This document shows, in pieces, positions 8,182 to 18,495 of a stretch of 64,000 nucleotides of DNA. Every line of letters begins with the position of its first letter. The stretch's first letter is position 1. The notes beneath the pieces were generated by a model, which saw nothing but the letters and a program-made list of their open reading frames with translations, did no database searches and was not told where the DNA came from. The DNA is from Zhaonella formicivorans. Lineage in GTDB: Bacteria; Bacillota; DUOV01; Zhaonellaceae. A program made the translations under genes and the position numbers. The stretch is taken from the NCBI RefSeq assembly GCF_004353525.1, contig NZ_CP085524.1:3059001-3123000 (forward strand). The letters are read 5' to 3'.

Positions 8182-9684
8182 ATGAAACATCGGCAAGAAC
8201 GTACACCTGTATTTGACGCTGTAAAAAAGTACTTTGCTGATGGCACGGTCCCTTTTCATGTACCCGGTCACAAACTGGGTAAGGGAATCCCTGAGTTCAG
8301 AGATTATGTGGGAGAAAACGTTTTAGGCATAGATTTAACCTGTTTTCCCGATACGGATAATATCTGTAACCCCAGGGGTGTTATAGCCGAAGCTGAAGCT
8401 CTGGCTGCCGAAGCCTATGGTGCTGACCATGCGTTTTTCCTGGTCAACGGGACCACTTCCGGTATTCAGGCCATGATCATGTCAGTATGTGAACCGGGGG
8501 ATAAGATTATAATCCCCAGAAATGCTCATAAATCTGCCATCGGAGGGCTGATTATGAGCGGGGCCAGGCCAGTCTATATAGAGCCTGAGATGAATGAGGA
8601 CTTTGGCATTTCCATGGGGGTAACCCCGGAGAAAATTGCCTGGACACTGCACCACCATCCCGATGCCAGAGCCGTCTTTATTATTAACCCGAACTATTAC
8701 GGCACCGCTTCCGATTTGGCGGAGATAGTGGCAATTGCCCATTCCTTTGGGGTGCCGGTAATCGTAGATGAGGCTCACGGTGCCCATTTAAAATTCCACC
8801 GGGAGCTACCTGTTTCCGCAATGGAAGCCGGTGCTGACCTGGCAGCCAGCAGCACCCATAAGCTGGTGGGTTCTTTGACTCAGAGTTCCATCCTTTTATT
8901 AAAGGAAGGTTTGGTCAACCCCAAGCGGGTGAAAGCAGTCCTTAACCTCACCCAAACTACCAGCCCTTCATATATACTGCTCTCTTCCCTGGATGTGGCA
9001 AGGAAGCAGATTGCCACCAAAGGAGAAGAATTGATTTCCCGTACTATACAGTTGGCCAAGTGGGTAAGGGAGGAGTTAAGGGCAGTTCAAGGCTTAAGGC
9101 TTTTCGGCGAGAATTTAGTCGGTCACCCCGGCTGTTTTGCTTTCGATATAACTAAAGTTACCATTAATGTGCAGGGCCTGGGAATGTCAGGTTATGAAAT
9201 GGAAAATATTTTGCGCTCTGAATTTAAACTCCAGGTTGAACTGTCTGATCTGTACAACGTGATCTTTTTAATAACCCTGGGCGATACTTGGGAAAGCGTA
9301 CATTACCTGGTGGACTGCGTAAAACAAATTGCAGGACGCCGTACCTTGAGAAATGTGGTCAAGTTCTGCCCGCCGGTGCCTGAAATTCCCCAGGTGAGCG
9401 TTTCCCCCAGGGAGGCTTTCTACAGCTCAACAAAGGTTATTGATCTGCAGGATGCAGCCGGAGAAATCAGTGCTGAGGCTATTATGGCTTACCCGCCGGG
9501 GATTCCGCTCATTTGCCCAGGTGAAATCATCACCCAGGAGATTATTGATTACGTCAACATTTTAAAACAGGAGCATGCTGACCTGCAGGGGACGGAAGAC
9601 CCGCAGATCAGCAGGATTAAAGTATTAAAACCGGCTGTAGCCAAGAGAATAGTGGAAGAAGATATTGTAGGAGAGGTTGGTTAA
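8182..9684 (+). CDS. Orn/Lys/Arg decarboxylase (PLP-dependent, fold type I)
   Basis: Decarboxylates a basic amino acid to a polyamine precursor (agmatine, cadaverine or putrescine); the substrate cannot be told by eye. It is 500 residues long, the size of the short Gram-positive SpeA/YaaO-type enzymes that lack the N-terminal wing domain. Features: the entry motif VPFHVPGHKLGKG (about 20-32), the PLP-phosphate region FLVNGTTSGIQA, the Asp in IVDEAHGAH, the PLP lysine in SSTHKLVGS, and the C-terminal domain (AYPPGIPLICPGE). The start is ATG at 8182 with AAAGGAGG 10 bases upstream; the frame continues further up but without a binding site. It stands alone between two terminators. Confidence 0.93.
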   Translation: MKHRQERTPVFDAVKKYFADGTVPFHVPGHKLGKGIPEFRDYVGENVLGIDLTCFPDTDNICNPRGVIAEAEALAAEAYGADHAFFLVNGTTSGIQAMIMSVCEPGDKIIIPRNAHKSAIGGLIMSGARPVYIEPEMNEDFGISMGVTPEKIAWTLHHHPDARAVFIINPNYYGTASDLAEIVAIAHSFGVPVIVDEAHGAHLKFHRELPVSAMEAGADLAASSTHKLVGSLTQSSILLLKEGLVNPKRVKAVLNLTQTTSPSYILLSSLDVARKQIATKGEELISRTIQLAKWVREELRAVQGLRLFGENLVGHPGCFAFDITKVTINVQGLGMSGYEMENILRSEFKLQVELSDLYNVIFLITLGDTWESVHYLVDCVKQIAGRRTLRNVVKFCPPVPEIPQVSVSPREAFYSSTKVIDLQDAAGEISAEAIMAYPPGIPLICPGEIITQEIIDYVNILKQEHADLQGTEDPQISRIKVLKPAVAKRIVEEDIVGEVG

Positions 9685-9686
9685 AG

Positions 9687-9730
9687 AAAAAAGCAGTACA
9701 GGCAGCTTAGACCTGTGCTGCTTTTTTCTT
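9687..9730 (+). terminator. Rho-independent terminator
   Basis: A 16-bp stem (9687-9702 with 9712-9727; one G-U pair) with A-rich and T-rich bases at the stem ends, starting 3 bases after the decarboxylase stop codon. Confidence 0.85.
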
Positions 9731-9844
9731 TCATAATAGATGGCCGGCAATTGCATACAATAATCAGTAAAATGAGTTGAGCAGCAGGAAAAAAAAACAG
9801 CGAGGCGAATTGTCAAATTAAGAATGCAAACGGAGGTGAACAGT

Positions 9845-10021
9845 GTGGAACTGATCTTAATCCTGATTTTTGCTGTATTGATAATTTATTATATTGTCAA
9901 GCAAATTCGGGAACCAGGTTATGCTATTTTTCCTTTGAACCGGATCAGAGAATACGGACAGGGAACGGCCTACGCTGTACAAGAAAAAAGCTGCGTTGCC
10001 GATGAGCAACAACAACATTAA
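9845..10021 (+). CDS. small single-pass membrane protein, unknown function
   Basis: A protein of 58 residues. One hydrophobic helix (about residues 3-20, ILILIFAVLIIYYIV) is followed by a basic stretch and a polar C-terminus (FPLNRIREYGQGTAYAV). The GTG at 9845 is chosen because GGAGGTG lies 7 bases upstream; an ATG at 9824 would be upstream of that binding site. It lies between two terminators and so is a monocistronic unit. Probably membrane-anchored with a cytoplasmic tail. I do not recognise the family. Confidence 0.55.
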   Translation: MELILILIFAVLIIYYIVKQIREPGYAIFPLNRIREYGQGTAYAVQEKSCVADEQQQH

Positions 10022-10035
10022 AAAGCTGTGGTAAG

Positions 10036-10062
10036 CGTGCCTGCTAGGGGCACGATTTTTTT
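10036..10062 (+). terminator. Rho-independent terminator
   Basis: CGTGCC / GGCACG stem with a 7-base loop followed by seven T, 14 bases after the small membrane protein gene. Confidence 0.75.
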
Positions 10063-10218
10063 GGGTTTTGATGCTGAGGCGGTATGAGCAAAATGCTCGG
10101 CCGCGGGTGATTGTTTTTGCAATGGCGGGGGTATGAAAATTGTACCAGGGGCAATAATAATCACGGGTATTTTTATGTTTGTCCGTGTCTCTGTGGAAAA
10201 TTTTTTAGCTGGCCGCAC

Positions 10219-10248
10219 TTGACAAACCATAATTACCCTTTGTATCAT
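10219..10248 (+). promoter_or_regulatory. sigma-A promoter of groES-groEL
   Basis: TTGACA (10219-10224), an 18-base spacer and TATCAT (10243-10248). A TATAAT at 10248-10253 overlaps it but its spacing is too long. The CIRCE operator lies at the expected start of transcription. Confidence 0.75.
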
Positions 10249-10259
10249 ATAATTGGTTG

Positions 10260-10286
10260 TTAGCACTAGCCGATAGTGAGTGCTAA
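10260..10286 (+). promoter_or_regulatory. CIRCE operator (HrcA binding site)
   Basis: TTAGCACTA-N9-GAGTGCTAA: a 9-9-9 inverted repeat with one deviation from the CIRCE consensus (A for C at the ninth base). It sits between the promoter and groES, where HrcA represses class I heat-shock genes. Confidence 0.93.
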
Positions 10287-10314
10287 CAGAAAAATAACTG
10301 AAGGAGGGATGCAG

Positions 10315-10596
10315 ATGTTAAAACCATTAGCTGACCGGGTCGTGGTAAAAGTAATCTCCGCTGAGGAAAAAACCCAAGGAGGTATCGTTCTGCCCGATAC
10401 TGCCAAGGAAAAGCCCCAGGAGGCAGAAGTTGTTGCAGTAGGTCCTGGTAAAATTTTAGAGAACGGGTCCAGGCAGGCTCCTGAGGTTAAAGTTGGGGAT
10501 AGGGTTATTTTTGCCAAGTACAGCGGTACCGAAGTCAAGTTAGATGGTGTTGAATACCTGATCCTCAGAGAAAGTGATATTTTAGCAATAAAGTAA
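10315..10596 (+). CDS. groES: GroES, co-chaperonin
   Basis: Heptameric lid of the GroEL folding chamber, acting in the cytoplasm. It is 93 residues long, with the N-terminal PLADRVVVK, the mobile-loop region [12 protein letters not shown] (about residues 17-28), [15 protein letters not shown] and the terminal DILAI. The ATG at 10315 is preferred because AAGGAGGG ends 7 bases upstream; an in-frame ATG at 10309 touches the binding site. Transcribed from the CIRCE-controlled promoter together with groEL, 30 bases downstream. Confidence 0.97.
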   Translation: MLKPLADRVVVKVISAEEKTQGGIVLPDTAKEKPQEAEVVAVGPGKILENGSRQAPEVKVGDRVIFAKYSGTEVKLDGVEYLILRESDILAIK

Positions 10597-10611
10597 TTTG
10601 ATTAAATATAA

Positions 10612-12246
<1,635 letters not shown>

Positions 12247-12255
12247 GATCCAGTT

Positions 12256-12290
12256 AAAAAAGCCTTCTCCGTTGAGGGGAAGGCTTTTTT
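12256..12290 (+). terminator. Rho-independent terminator of groESL
   Basis: AAAAAAGCCTTC / GAAGGCTTTTTT arms, extendable to about 15 pairs around a 5-base loop and ending in six T. It starts 10 bases after the groEL stop codon. Confidence 0.9.
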
Positions 12291-12339
12291 AGCTTAGGCG
12301 GAGTCCTTAGTCAACGCAGAGTAATTTTCAGCTATTTTG

Positions 12340-12369
12340 TTGACGGGTATGTATACATGTTAGTATACT
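12340..12369 (+). promoter_or_regulatory. promoter and likely autoregulatory operator of the toxin-antitoxin pair
   Basis: TTGACG (12340-12345), an 18-base spacer and TATACT (12364-12369). Two palindromic GTATAC half-sites (12351-12356 and 12363-12368) separated by 6 bases overlap the spacer and the -10 element, a good place for the antitoxin's ribbon-helix-helix domain to bind. The operator role is inferred. Confidence 0.5.
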
Positions 12370-12395
12370 AAAATATAGAAAGGAGAGTGTTTATT

Positions 12396-12644
12396 GTGCC
12401 AAGCAATGTTAGGGTAACCGATAATACCTGGAAAACACTGCGGGAAATTGCTACCCAAGCAGGAGAATCTATGCAAGTGATCCTGGAAAAAGCGGTAGAA
12501 GATTACCGGCGTAAAATTCTTTTGGAAGAGGCGAACAAGGCTTACCTTGCTCTTAAAAATGATTCGGAAGCATGGCAAGGCGAAAAAAAGGAACGGCTGG
12601 AATGGGATGAAACTTTAAAAGATAATTTGGAGGAAAATGAATGA
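12396..12644 (+). CDS. MazE/RHH-type antitoxin
   Basis: An antitoxin of 82 residues predicted to neutralise the adjacent endoribonuclease and repress the operon. The N-terminal half (VRVTDNTWKTLREIATQAGE then QVILEKAVEDYRR) has the strand-helix-helix pattern of ribbon-helix-helix DNA-binding proteins; the C-terminal half is charged (EEANKAYLALKND, EWDETLKDNLEENE), as expected for a flexible toxin-binding tail. The GTG at 12396 follows AAAGGAGAG at 8-9 bases; a GTG at 12387 abuts that site and is less likely. Its stop overlaps the toxin start (ATGA). Confidence 0.8.
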   Translation: MPSNVRVTDNTWKTLREIATQAGESMQVILEKAVEDYRRKILLEEANKAYLALKNDSEAWQGEKKERLEWDETLKDNLEENE

Positions 12645-12979
12645 AACCGTCAAGAGGTGAAATTTGGCTGGTTGACTTAAACCCTGTTAGGGGACATGAG
12701 CAAGCGGGAAAAAGACCGGCCCTGGTGGTATCTGTTGACCTTTTCAATCATGGACCGGCTGAACTGGCACTTGTAATACCAATAACAACAAAAAAGAAAA
12801 GTATTCCTTTACATGTTGAAGTTAGCCCAATGGAATCCGGTTTACATGAAATAAGCTATATAAAATGCGAAGATATTAGATCTGTTTCGAGAGAGCGTTT
12901 GTCTATGCGGATAGGGTCAGTCTCTGATAAAACTTTGGCTATGGTAGAGGATCGCTTGAGAATACTGTTAGGGCTTTAA
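12641..12979 (+). CDS. mazF: MazF/PemK-family toxin, mRNA endoribonuclease
   Basis: Predicted sequence-specific mRNA interferase of 112 residues. Family marks are the N-terminal RGEIWLVDLNPVRGHEQAGK (residues about 5-24; the conserved GxxxR/GHEQ loop), RPALVVSVD, LVIPITTKK, and the C-terminal IRSVSRERL strand. It overlaps the antitoxin by 4 bases, the usual arrangement. The intergenic DNA that follows (12980-13227) shows no gene or clear signal. Confidence 0.92.
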   Translation: MKPSRGEIWLVDLNPVRGHEQAGKRPALVVSVDLFNHGPAELALVIPITTKKKSIPLHVEVSPMESGLHEISYIKCEDIRSVSRERLSMRIGSVSDKTLAMVEDRLRILLGL

Positions 12980-13227
12980 CTATCCCGTTTTCATGTAAAA
13001 TACTTTTAAGATCATCTATCAAAATTGAAGGCCTTAAAAAATTAATATTTTCAAGCTTATCAAAGTAGTAGTGGTAGAATAAGGCATCAATATCGGAACC
13101 TTCGAATACTGGTTTTTTTTCTTATCATAATCATAGAGTTAGGCCATCACTGGTACAAGGCATTTAGTTTGCTAATGTTGGCTAGGAGGATAACAGTATT
13201 AGACAATAAGAGGGAGGGTGATTCTGT

Positions 13228-13623
13228 ATGAATCCTCAGGAATTAATTCAAGCCGCGTTAGATGCCAAGAAACATGCTTACGTTCCCTACTCTAAATTCC
13301 CTGTGGGGGCCGCTTTGTTAACCAAATCGGGCAAGATCTATACGGGCTGCAATGTGGAGATTGGCTCCATTGGGCTCACCATCTGTGCGGAACGCACCGC
13401 CGTTGTTAAAGCCGTTTCCGAAGGAGAAAAAGAGTTTAGCGCCATTTGCTGTGTTGCCGATACCGAGGAATATTGTTCCCCGTGCGGTGCGTGCCGGCAG
13501 TTTATTGCTGAGTTTGGCATGGATACTGTCGTCATCATGGCCAATAAGCACGGGGATTATAAGACAGCTCCAATCTCAGGACTCTTACCCCATGCTTTCG
13601 TGCTGGATAAAGAGCTGGACTAA
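13228..13623 (+). CDS. cdd: cytidine deaminase
   Basis: Converts cytidine and deoxycytidine to uridine and deoxyuridine. It has 131 residues, the size of tetrameric Gram-positive enzymes. Zinc ligands are C53 in the CAE motif (with catalytic E55), C86 and C89 in PCGAC. The substrate-binding FPVGAAL and NVEIGS segments are present. AGGGAGGGTGA precedes the ATG. It converges with the pyrimidine-nucleoside phosphorylase gene (4 bases apart), which uses its uridine product. Confidence 0.96.
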   Translation: MNPQELIQAALDAKKHAYVPYSKFPVGAALLTKSGKIYTGCNVEIGSIGLTICAERTAVVKAVSEGEKEFSAICCVADTEEYCSPCGACRQFIAEFGMDTVVIMANKHGDYKTAPISGLLPHAFVLDKELD

Positions 13624-13627
13624 TTCC

Positions 13628-14956
13628 TTAATATGTTTTGGAACCGGAGGAAGTTACGACCCCGAAAATCAAAGGTCTTTTTCCCGGGGCGTTGGCGCTT
13701 AATTCGATTGCCTGCAGTATTTTTTTCTCCGCCAGCTTTGTCTTTTCGGGATCGTTGGAGTGAATAACTGCCAGCACATCGCCTGCCTGGGCGTAATCGC
13801 CCAATTTTTTGTGTAAGACCAGACCTACGGCAAGGTCGATGGAGCTTTCCTTCGTTTCCCGCCCGGCACCTAATACAAGGGAGGCGAAACCGATCTCCTC
13901 CGCATTTATTTTAGCTATGAAGCCGGCTTTGGGGGCTTTAACCTCCGTTATTAGTCTCGCTTTGGGGAGACAGTTGTCAGGACTTTCAACTGCAGTTATG
14001 TCCCCACCCTGGGCTGCAACGAATTCTTTAAATTTATTAAAAGCTGCTCCTTTTTCCACCAGCTCTTGTAACCTGGCTCTTGCTTCTTCTGCGGAAGAAG
14101 CCTTTTTAGCTAAGAGGAGCATGTTGGCGCCTAGGGTTAAACACAACTCGTATAAGTCCTTTGGGCCGTTACCCTGCAAAGTGGCTATGGCCTCTTTGAC
14201 CTCCAGGGCGTTGCCTACGGCATAACCCAGTGGTTGTTCCATGTCCGAAATTACTGCTACCGTTTCCCGGCCAACGCCGGCACCGATATCGACCATTTCC
14301 CTGGCCAGTGCAAAAGAATCTTCTACAGTCTTCATAAAGGCGCCGGAACCCGTTTTTACATCCAGCAGGATCTTGTCTGCGCCGCTGGCAATTTTTTTCG
14401 ACATGACGCTGGCGGCAATTAAAGAAACATTGTCAACTGTGGCGGTGGTATCCCGCAAAGCGTAGAGCTTTTTATCAGCAGGGGCCAGGTTGGCTGTCTG
14501 TCCGGCAATGGCCAGGCCGATGCGGTTCACGTTATTGATAAACTGCTCTTTGGAGAGTTCCACGGAAAAGCCGGGGATTGATTCCAACTTGTCAATGGTC
14601 CCACCGGTATGCCCTAAACCACGACCGCTCATTTTGGCTACCTTGACTCCCGCAGCCGCAACCATAGGGCCCAATATTAGCGAAACTTTATCGCCCACAC
14701 CTCCGGTGCTGTGTTTGTCTACTTTGATTCCCTCAATCCCCGACAGGTCCAGCATTTCACCGGACCGGGCCATGGCCATGGTCAAGTCGGCAGTTTCCCT
14801 CTTAGTCATTTTTTGAAAGAAGATAGCCATTAAGAGGGCTGAGGCCTGGTAATCGGGTATTCTGCCTGTCAAATACCCCTCGATAAAAAATTCTATCTCT
14901 GCCTTAGTCATTTCCCCTCCATTGCGTTTTTTCAGGATAAGGTCATACATTCTCAT
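13628..14956 (-). CDS. pdp: pyrimidine-nucleoside phosphorylase
   Basis: Phosphorolysis of uridine, thymidine and deoxyuridine to base and (deoxy)ribose-1-phosphate. It has 442 residues. The N-terminal helical domain starts [15 protein letters not shown]; the family signature is [15 protein letters not shown] (about residues 110-125), preceded by [13 protein letters not shown], the phosphate and base site; [18 protein letters not shown] near 190 is characteristic. The C-terminal alpha/beta domain carries [15 protein letters not shown] start at 14956; a second ATG six bases on is possible. The gene is convergent with cdd and divergent from the LacI-type regulator across a 348-base gap. Confidence 0.95.
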   Translation of the reverse strand: MRMYDLILKKRNGGEMTKAEIEFFIEGYLTGRIPDYQASALLMAIFFQKMTKRETADLTMAMARSGEMLDLSGIEGIKVDKHSTGGVGDKVSLILGPMVAAAGVKVAKMSGRGLGHTGGTIDKLESIPGFSVELSKEQFINNVNRIGLAIAGQTANLAPADKKLYALRDTTATVDNVSLIAASVMSKKIASGADKILLDVKTGSGAFMKTVEDSFALAREMVDIGAGVGRETVAVISDMEQPLGYAVGNALEVKEAIATLQGNGPKDLYELCLTLGANMLLLAKKASSAEEARARLQELVEKGAAFNKFKEFVAAQGGDITAVESPDNCLPKARLITEVKAPKAGFIAKINAEEIGFASLVLGAGRETKESSIDLAVGLVLHKKLGDYAQAGDVLAVIHSNDPEKTKLAEKKILQAIELSANAPGKRPLIFGVVTSSGSKTY

Positions 14957-15304
14957 AGCCTCACACCTCGTTTCTCAGTTACTCCACTGATTTATCTTAT
15001 TTTTGAACATGGCATGCACTCTTGTGTGCTGAAAATTTTTCATTGGTCTTTTATTTCTTGCGCTTATTTTAGCAATTTTTGCTAGCCCCTGGCAAGTAGC
15101 TTTAAAAACATACCTGAAGCGATATTTGTACTTTAAAATGCAAATTTATAACTTGTGTGATAAATTACAGTGTATGTACTTCGGGCAGGCAGGAATTTTG
15201 GGTTGGATATAGAAATAATATGCCACACAGAAAATAGAATACACTAATAGGTTTTTGTGGAAACGTTTCCATAAATTTTAGGTGTTGGAACAGGAGGTGA
15301 GAAT
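14957..15304. other. 348-bp gap between divergent genes, holding an operator
   Basis: AT-rich gap between the phosphorylase (minus strand) and the LacI-type regulator (plus strand). It must contain both promoters, but no convincing -35/-10 pair was found. The one clear element is the palindrome at 15258-15271, listed separately. No reading frame or RNA gene was recognised. Confidence 0.5.
15258..15271. promoter_or_regulatory. LacI-family operator (perfect palindrome), also cre-like
   Basis: TGGAAACGTTTCCA is a perfect 14-bp palindrome with the central CG typical of LacI/PurR/CcpA-type operators, 34 bases before the regulator's start. Autoregulation by the adjacent LacI-type protein is the simplest reading. 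It also resembles a CcpA cre site, so carbon catabolite control is possible. Confidence 0.7.
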
Positions 15305-16312
15305 ATTATAACTATCCGGGATGTGGCTAAACGGGCCGGGGTGGCGGTTTCCACCGTTTCCAGAGTTTTAAACCGGAGCGGCTATGTGAGTCCCGGTACC
15401 AGGAAAAAGGTCTTGGAAGCCGTTAAAGAAATGAACTATGAACCTAATCAGGTAGCCCGGAGTTTGGTAGGGAAGGATTCCAAAACTATTGGGCTGATTT
15501 TGCCGGATATAATGAACCCTTTTTTTCCCGCCCTGGCCAGGGGAGTGGAAGATGCGGCCCGCAGGTACGGATTTGCGGTTATCCTGGGAAATACAGATAA
15601 TGAAGCCAAACACCAGGAAGCTTATTTACGAACAATGCAGCAGAAGCAGGTAGACGGCATTATTATTACCGGAACGAACGTATGTGATCGAATGGTGCAA
15701 CAGCTCCTACAACAGGGTATGAAAATCCTATTGATTGATAGGCCTATGCAGGTAGAAGGGGTGGATTTGGTGGCTTGCGACAATATTGCAGGAGCATTAA
15801 AGGCTACTACATGCCTGCTTGAACTAGGCCACAGGAATATAAGTTTCATTTCCGGTCCCCTTGCTTTAGGACCGGCTAAAGATCGCCTGGAAGGTTACCG
15901 ACGGGCCCTGCATACATACGGCATACCGTTTCGCAACGAATATGTGGCAGAGGGCGACTTTCGGTATGAACGGGGATACGAAGCAATGCAGGAACTGTTG
16001 ACTCTGCCAGAGCCTCCTACTGCTGTATTTGCCAGCAATGACCTGATGGCCATAGGGGCGATAAAGGCTATTGAAAAAGCAGGCTTGCAGGTGCCCGATG
16101 ATATATCAGTCGTTGGCTATGACGATATTATGCTGGCTTCTCTTTTTAAACCTGCTCTTACTACTGTGATTCAGCCGTGTTACCGGATGGGGGCGGCAGC
16201 GGCCGAATTATTAATTAAACGCATTACCGGGGAAGAACGGGGCGGTCCGCAACAGATAATCTTTACACCAGCTTTAGCAATCAGGGAAACAGTGGGAGGC
16301 TTAAAACAATGA
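15305..16312 (+). CDS. LacI-family repressor of the nucleoside/ribose operon, probable non-canonical start
   Basis: Transcriptional repressor. HTH at residues about 3-24 (TIRDVAKRAGVAVSTVSRVL), hinge to about 55, then a periplasmic-binding-protein-like ligand domain (TIGLILPDIMNPFFPALARG; SNDLMAIGAIKAIEKAG; VVGYDD). Helix 1 needs TIRDVA, but no ATG, GTG or TTG lies in frame upstream of it: codons back to a stop at 15272 were read. AGGAGG (15292-15297) is 7 bases before ATT at 15305, which is the chosen start; ATA at 15308 is next best. A GTG at 15323 would cut helix 1 and is 25 bases from the binding site. The stop overlaps rbsK (ATGA). Confidence 0.88.
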   Translation: MITIRDVAKRAGVAVSTVSRVLNRSGYVSPGTRKKVLEAVKEMNYEPNQVARSLVGKDSKTIGLILPDIMNPFFPALARGVEDAARRYGFAVILGNTDNEAKHQEAYLRTMQQKQVDGIIITGTNVCDRMVQQLLQQGMKILLIDRPMQVEGVDLVACDNIAGALKATTCLLELGHRNISFISGPLALGPAKDRLEGYRRALHTYGIPFRNEYVAEGDFRYERGYEAMQELLTLPEPPTAVFASNDLMAIGAIKAIEKAGLQVPDDISVVGYDDIMLASLFKPALTTVIQPCYRMGAAAAELLIKRITGEERGGPQQIIFTPALAIRETVGGLKQ

Positions 16313-17229
16313 GTAACGGAGAAAAAATCTTGGTAATTGGGAGTTTGAATATGGATATGTCTGTTAAGACGCCCTATCTGCCTAAAGCCGGGGAAACGGT
16401 GCTGGGCGACGAATTCACTATGGCCCCGGGTGGAAAAGGGGCCAATCAGGCGGTGGCAGCGGCCAGGCTTGGCTGTCCTGTCACAATGCTGGGGCGTGTT
16501 GGTAAGGACCTGTTTGGAGAACAACTGGTTGAAAATTTAAGAAACAATGGGATATCCACTGATTTGATCATCACCGATGGTTCCCATCCCACCGGGGTAG
16601 CGCTGATTAATATCGATGAGCAAGCAGAAAACAGCATAGTGGTAGCTTCCGGAGCAAATAAGCACTGTACTCCGGAAGACCTGCAAGTGCTGGGCAAAAC
16701 TGTGGATGAGTTTAAAATTTTAATGCTACAGCTGGAGATTCCATTGCAAACGGTGGAGGCGGCGGCCAAACTGGCTAAGCAGCATGGGCTGACTGTGATT
16801 CTGGATCCGGCTCCCGCCAGGCAGCTTCCTTCTTCCCTGCTGCAACTGGTAGATATAATTACCCCTAATGAAACGGAAGCTTTTATCCTGACCGGGCTGG
16901 AAGTTCATGATGCGGAATCCGCGAAAGCCGCGGCAGCAGTTCTTTTAGCGCAGGGGGTTAAAAATGTGGTAATTAAGCTGGGCGCCAAGGGAGCGCTGTG
17001 GGCTGCTGAGAACCGCTCTAAACATTTGCCCGGAGAAAAGGTAAATGCCATTGATACAACTGCTGCCGGCGATGCCTTTGGCGGCGGCCTGGCAGCCGGT
17101 CTGGCGGCAGGACAAGATATGCTGTCAGCTCTGAAATTTGCTAATAAAGTGGGGGCGCTGGCTACTACAAAAAGAGGCGCTCAGCCTTCACTGCCTACTT
17201 TGCAGGAAGTAGAAGCATACTTTGCTTAA
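16309..17229 (+). CDS. rbsK: ribokinase
   Basis: ATP-dependent phosphorylation of ribose to ribose-5-phosphate; PfkB family, 306 residues. Marks: the N-terminal VIGSLNMDMSVKTPYLPKAG, the first PfkB signature GGKGANQAVAAARLG (about 43-57), and the second, DTTAAGDAFGGGLAAGL (about 248-264), with the catalytic Asp of GDAF. It overlaps the repressor gene by 4 bases. Downstream nucleoside hydrolases release ribose, which this enzyme would channel into the pentose phosphate pathway. Confidence 0.95.
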   Translation: MSNGEKILVIGSLNMDMSVKTPYLPKAGETVLGDEFTMAPGGKGANQAVAAARLGCPVTMLGRVGKDLFGEQLVENLRNNGISTDLIITDGSHPTGVALINIDEQAENSIVVASGANKHCTPEDLQVLGKTVDEFKILMLQLEIPLQTVEAAAKLAKQHGLTVILDPAPARQLPSSLLQLVDIITPNETEAFILTGLEVHDAESAKAAAAVLLAQGVKNVVIKLGAKGALWAAENRSKHLPGEKVNAIDTTAAGDAFGGGLAAGLAAGQDMLSALKFANKVGALATTKRGAQPSLPTLQEVEAYFA

Positions 17230-17359
17230 TTTTTTTTCCACATCCATATATGAAGTTATGATGAGGTTTGCCCAGTAACTTCTGAAAAAGGGGGGGTTGC
17301 CAGGCTAAGGGTGTAAAAAGAGCAGCATGTAGTTTATAAAATTTAAAGGGGGTAAAAAA

Positions 17360-18430
17360 GTGAAGACAAGAAAAAGTCTGGTTAGCTTGTTGATGATGGT
17401 TATGATTTTGGCGCTGGTGACTGTGGGCTGCGGGCAAAAAGATACTCCTGCCGACGAGGGTAATAAGCAGCAGTCGGAGGAGAAAAAACCTTTGAAAGTA
17501 GCGCTTATCATTAACGGTACCTTGGGCGACAAGGGGTTCTTCGATTCAGCCAACCGCGGCATTGAAGAGGCTAAAAAAGAATTTGGCATTGAAGCTAAAG
17601 TAGTAGAAGCAGGCAATGAGCCTTCCGAATGGGAGCCGGCCTTAAGGGCTGCTGCTGCCGAAGGCCAGTATGATTTGATTATTACCGGTACTTACCAGAT
17701 GCTGGACCATGTCAAAAATATTGCTCCTGAATTTCCAGACCAAAAATTCATTGTTTTTGACGTGGATATTAAAGGAATTCCCAATGTATACTCCATCCTA
17801 TACTCCCAGAGCGAAGGCTCTTTTTTGGCCGGGGCGCTGGCCGGTCTGGTCACTACCAGCAACATGGAGCTGGCTAACCCTGAAAAGAAAATTGGTTTTC
17901 TGGGCGGGATGGATATCCCGATCATCAATGACTTTTTAGCCGGGTATGAGCAAGGAGCTAAATACATTGACCCTGAGATCCAGGTTTTAAAAGGGTATGT
18001 CGGCAATTTCTTCGATGCAGCCAAAGGTAAAGAGTTGACCATGAGCCAGTATGCCCAGGGGGTTGATATTGCTTTTAACGTAGCCGGGGGCGCGGGTTTA
18101 GGTTTATTGGAAGCTGCCAAGGTATCCAACAAATATGCCATCGGCGTTGATTCCAATCAGAACGGCATCTACCCGGGATTTATCCTGAGCAGCATGCTTA
18201 AGAATGTGGATGTTTCTTTAGTAAGGGCCATTCAATTGCACCTTGAAGGCAAATTGCCCTATGGAGATTCGGAAGTTATAGGCATTAAAGAAGGTGCTGT
18301 AGGCCTGGCCAAAGACTCTTTGTATGAGCAGTATGTGCCTCAGGAAATAAGGGATAAATTGGAAGAAATTGAAGGTAAGATCCGGAACGGGGAAATTAAA
18401 GTTAACTCTGTACTGACTGGTTCCAATTAA
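17360..18430 (+). CDS. nupN: BMP-family nucleoside-binding lipoprotein
   Basis: Extracellular substrate-binding lipoprotein of a nucleoside ABC importer (Bmp/Med/PnrA family). The signal peptide MKTRKSLVSLLMMVMILALV ends in the lipobox TVGC; mature Cys near residue 24 is followed by an acidic linker. The core begins LKVALIINGTLGDKGFFDSA, typical of purine-nucleoside-binding PnrA, and has YSQSEGSFLAGALAGLV and GVDSNQNG. GTG start with AAAGGGGG 7 bases upstream. The 130-base gap before it contains a weak hairpin (7-bp arms at 17252 and 17276) but no riboswitch I could recognise. It heads the transporter genes. Confidence 0.93.
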   Translation: MKTRKSLVSLLMMVMILALVTVGCGQKDTPADEGNKQQSEEKKPLKVALIINGTLGDKGFFDSANRGIEEAKKEFGIEAKVVEAGNEPSEWEPALRAAAAEGQYDLIITGTYQMLDHVKNIAPEFPDQKFIVFDVDIKGIPNVYSILYSQSEGSFLAGALAGLVTTSNMELANPEKKIGFLGGMDIPIINDFLAGYEQGAKYIDPEIQVLKGYVGNFFDAAKGKELTMSQYAQGVDIAFNVAGGAGLGLLEAAKVSNKYAIGVDSNQNGIYPGFILSSMLKNVDVSLVRAIQLHLEGKLPYGDSEVIGIKEGAVGLAKDSLYEQYVPQEIRDKLEEIEGKIRNGEIKVNSVLTGSN

Positions 18431-18495
18431 TTTATTGAGGCGGGCGCTGGTCCAGCGCCCGCTGACTTTCAAAGCCAGAGCTGGGAGTGGGAATC

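Noticed and set aside
17230-17359. Possible purine or other riboswitch before the BMP lipoprotein
   Set aside because: Only one weak 7-bp hairpin with a 17-base loop was seen; none of the conserved purine-riboswitch loop sequences is present.
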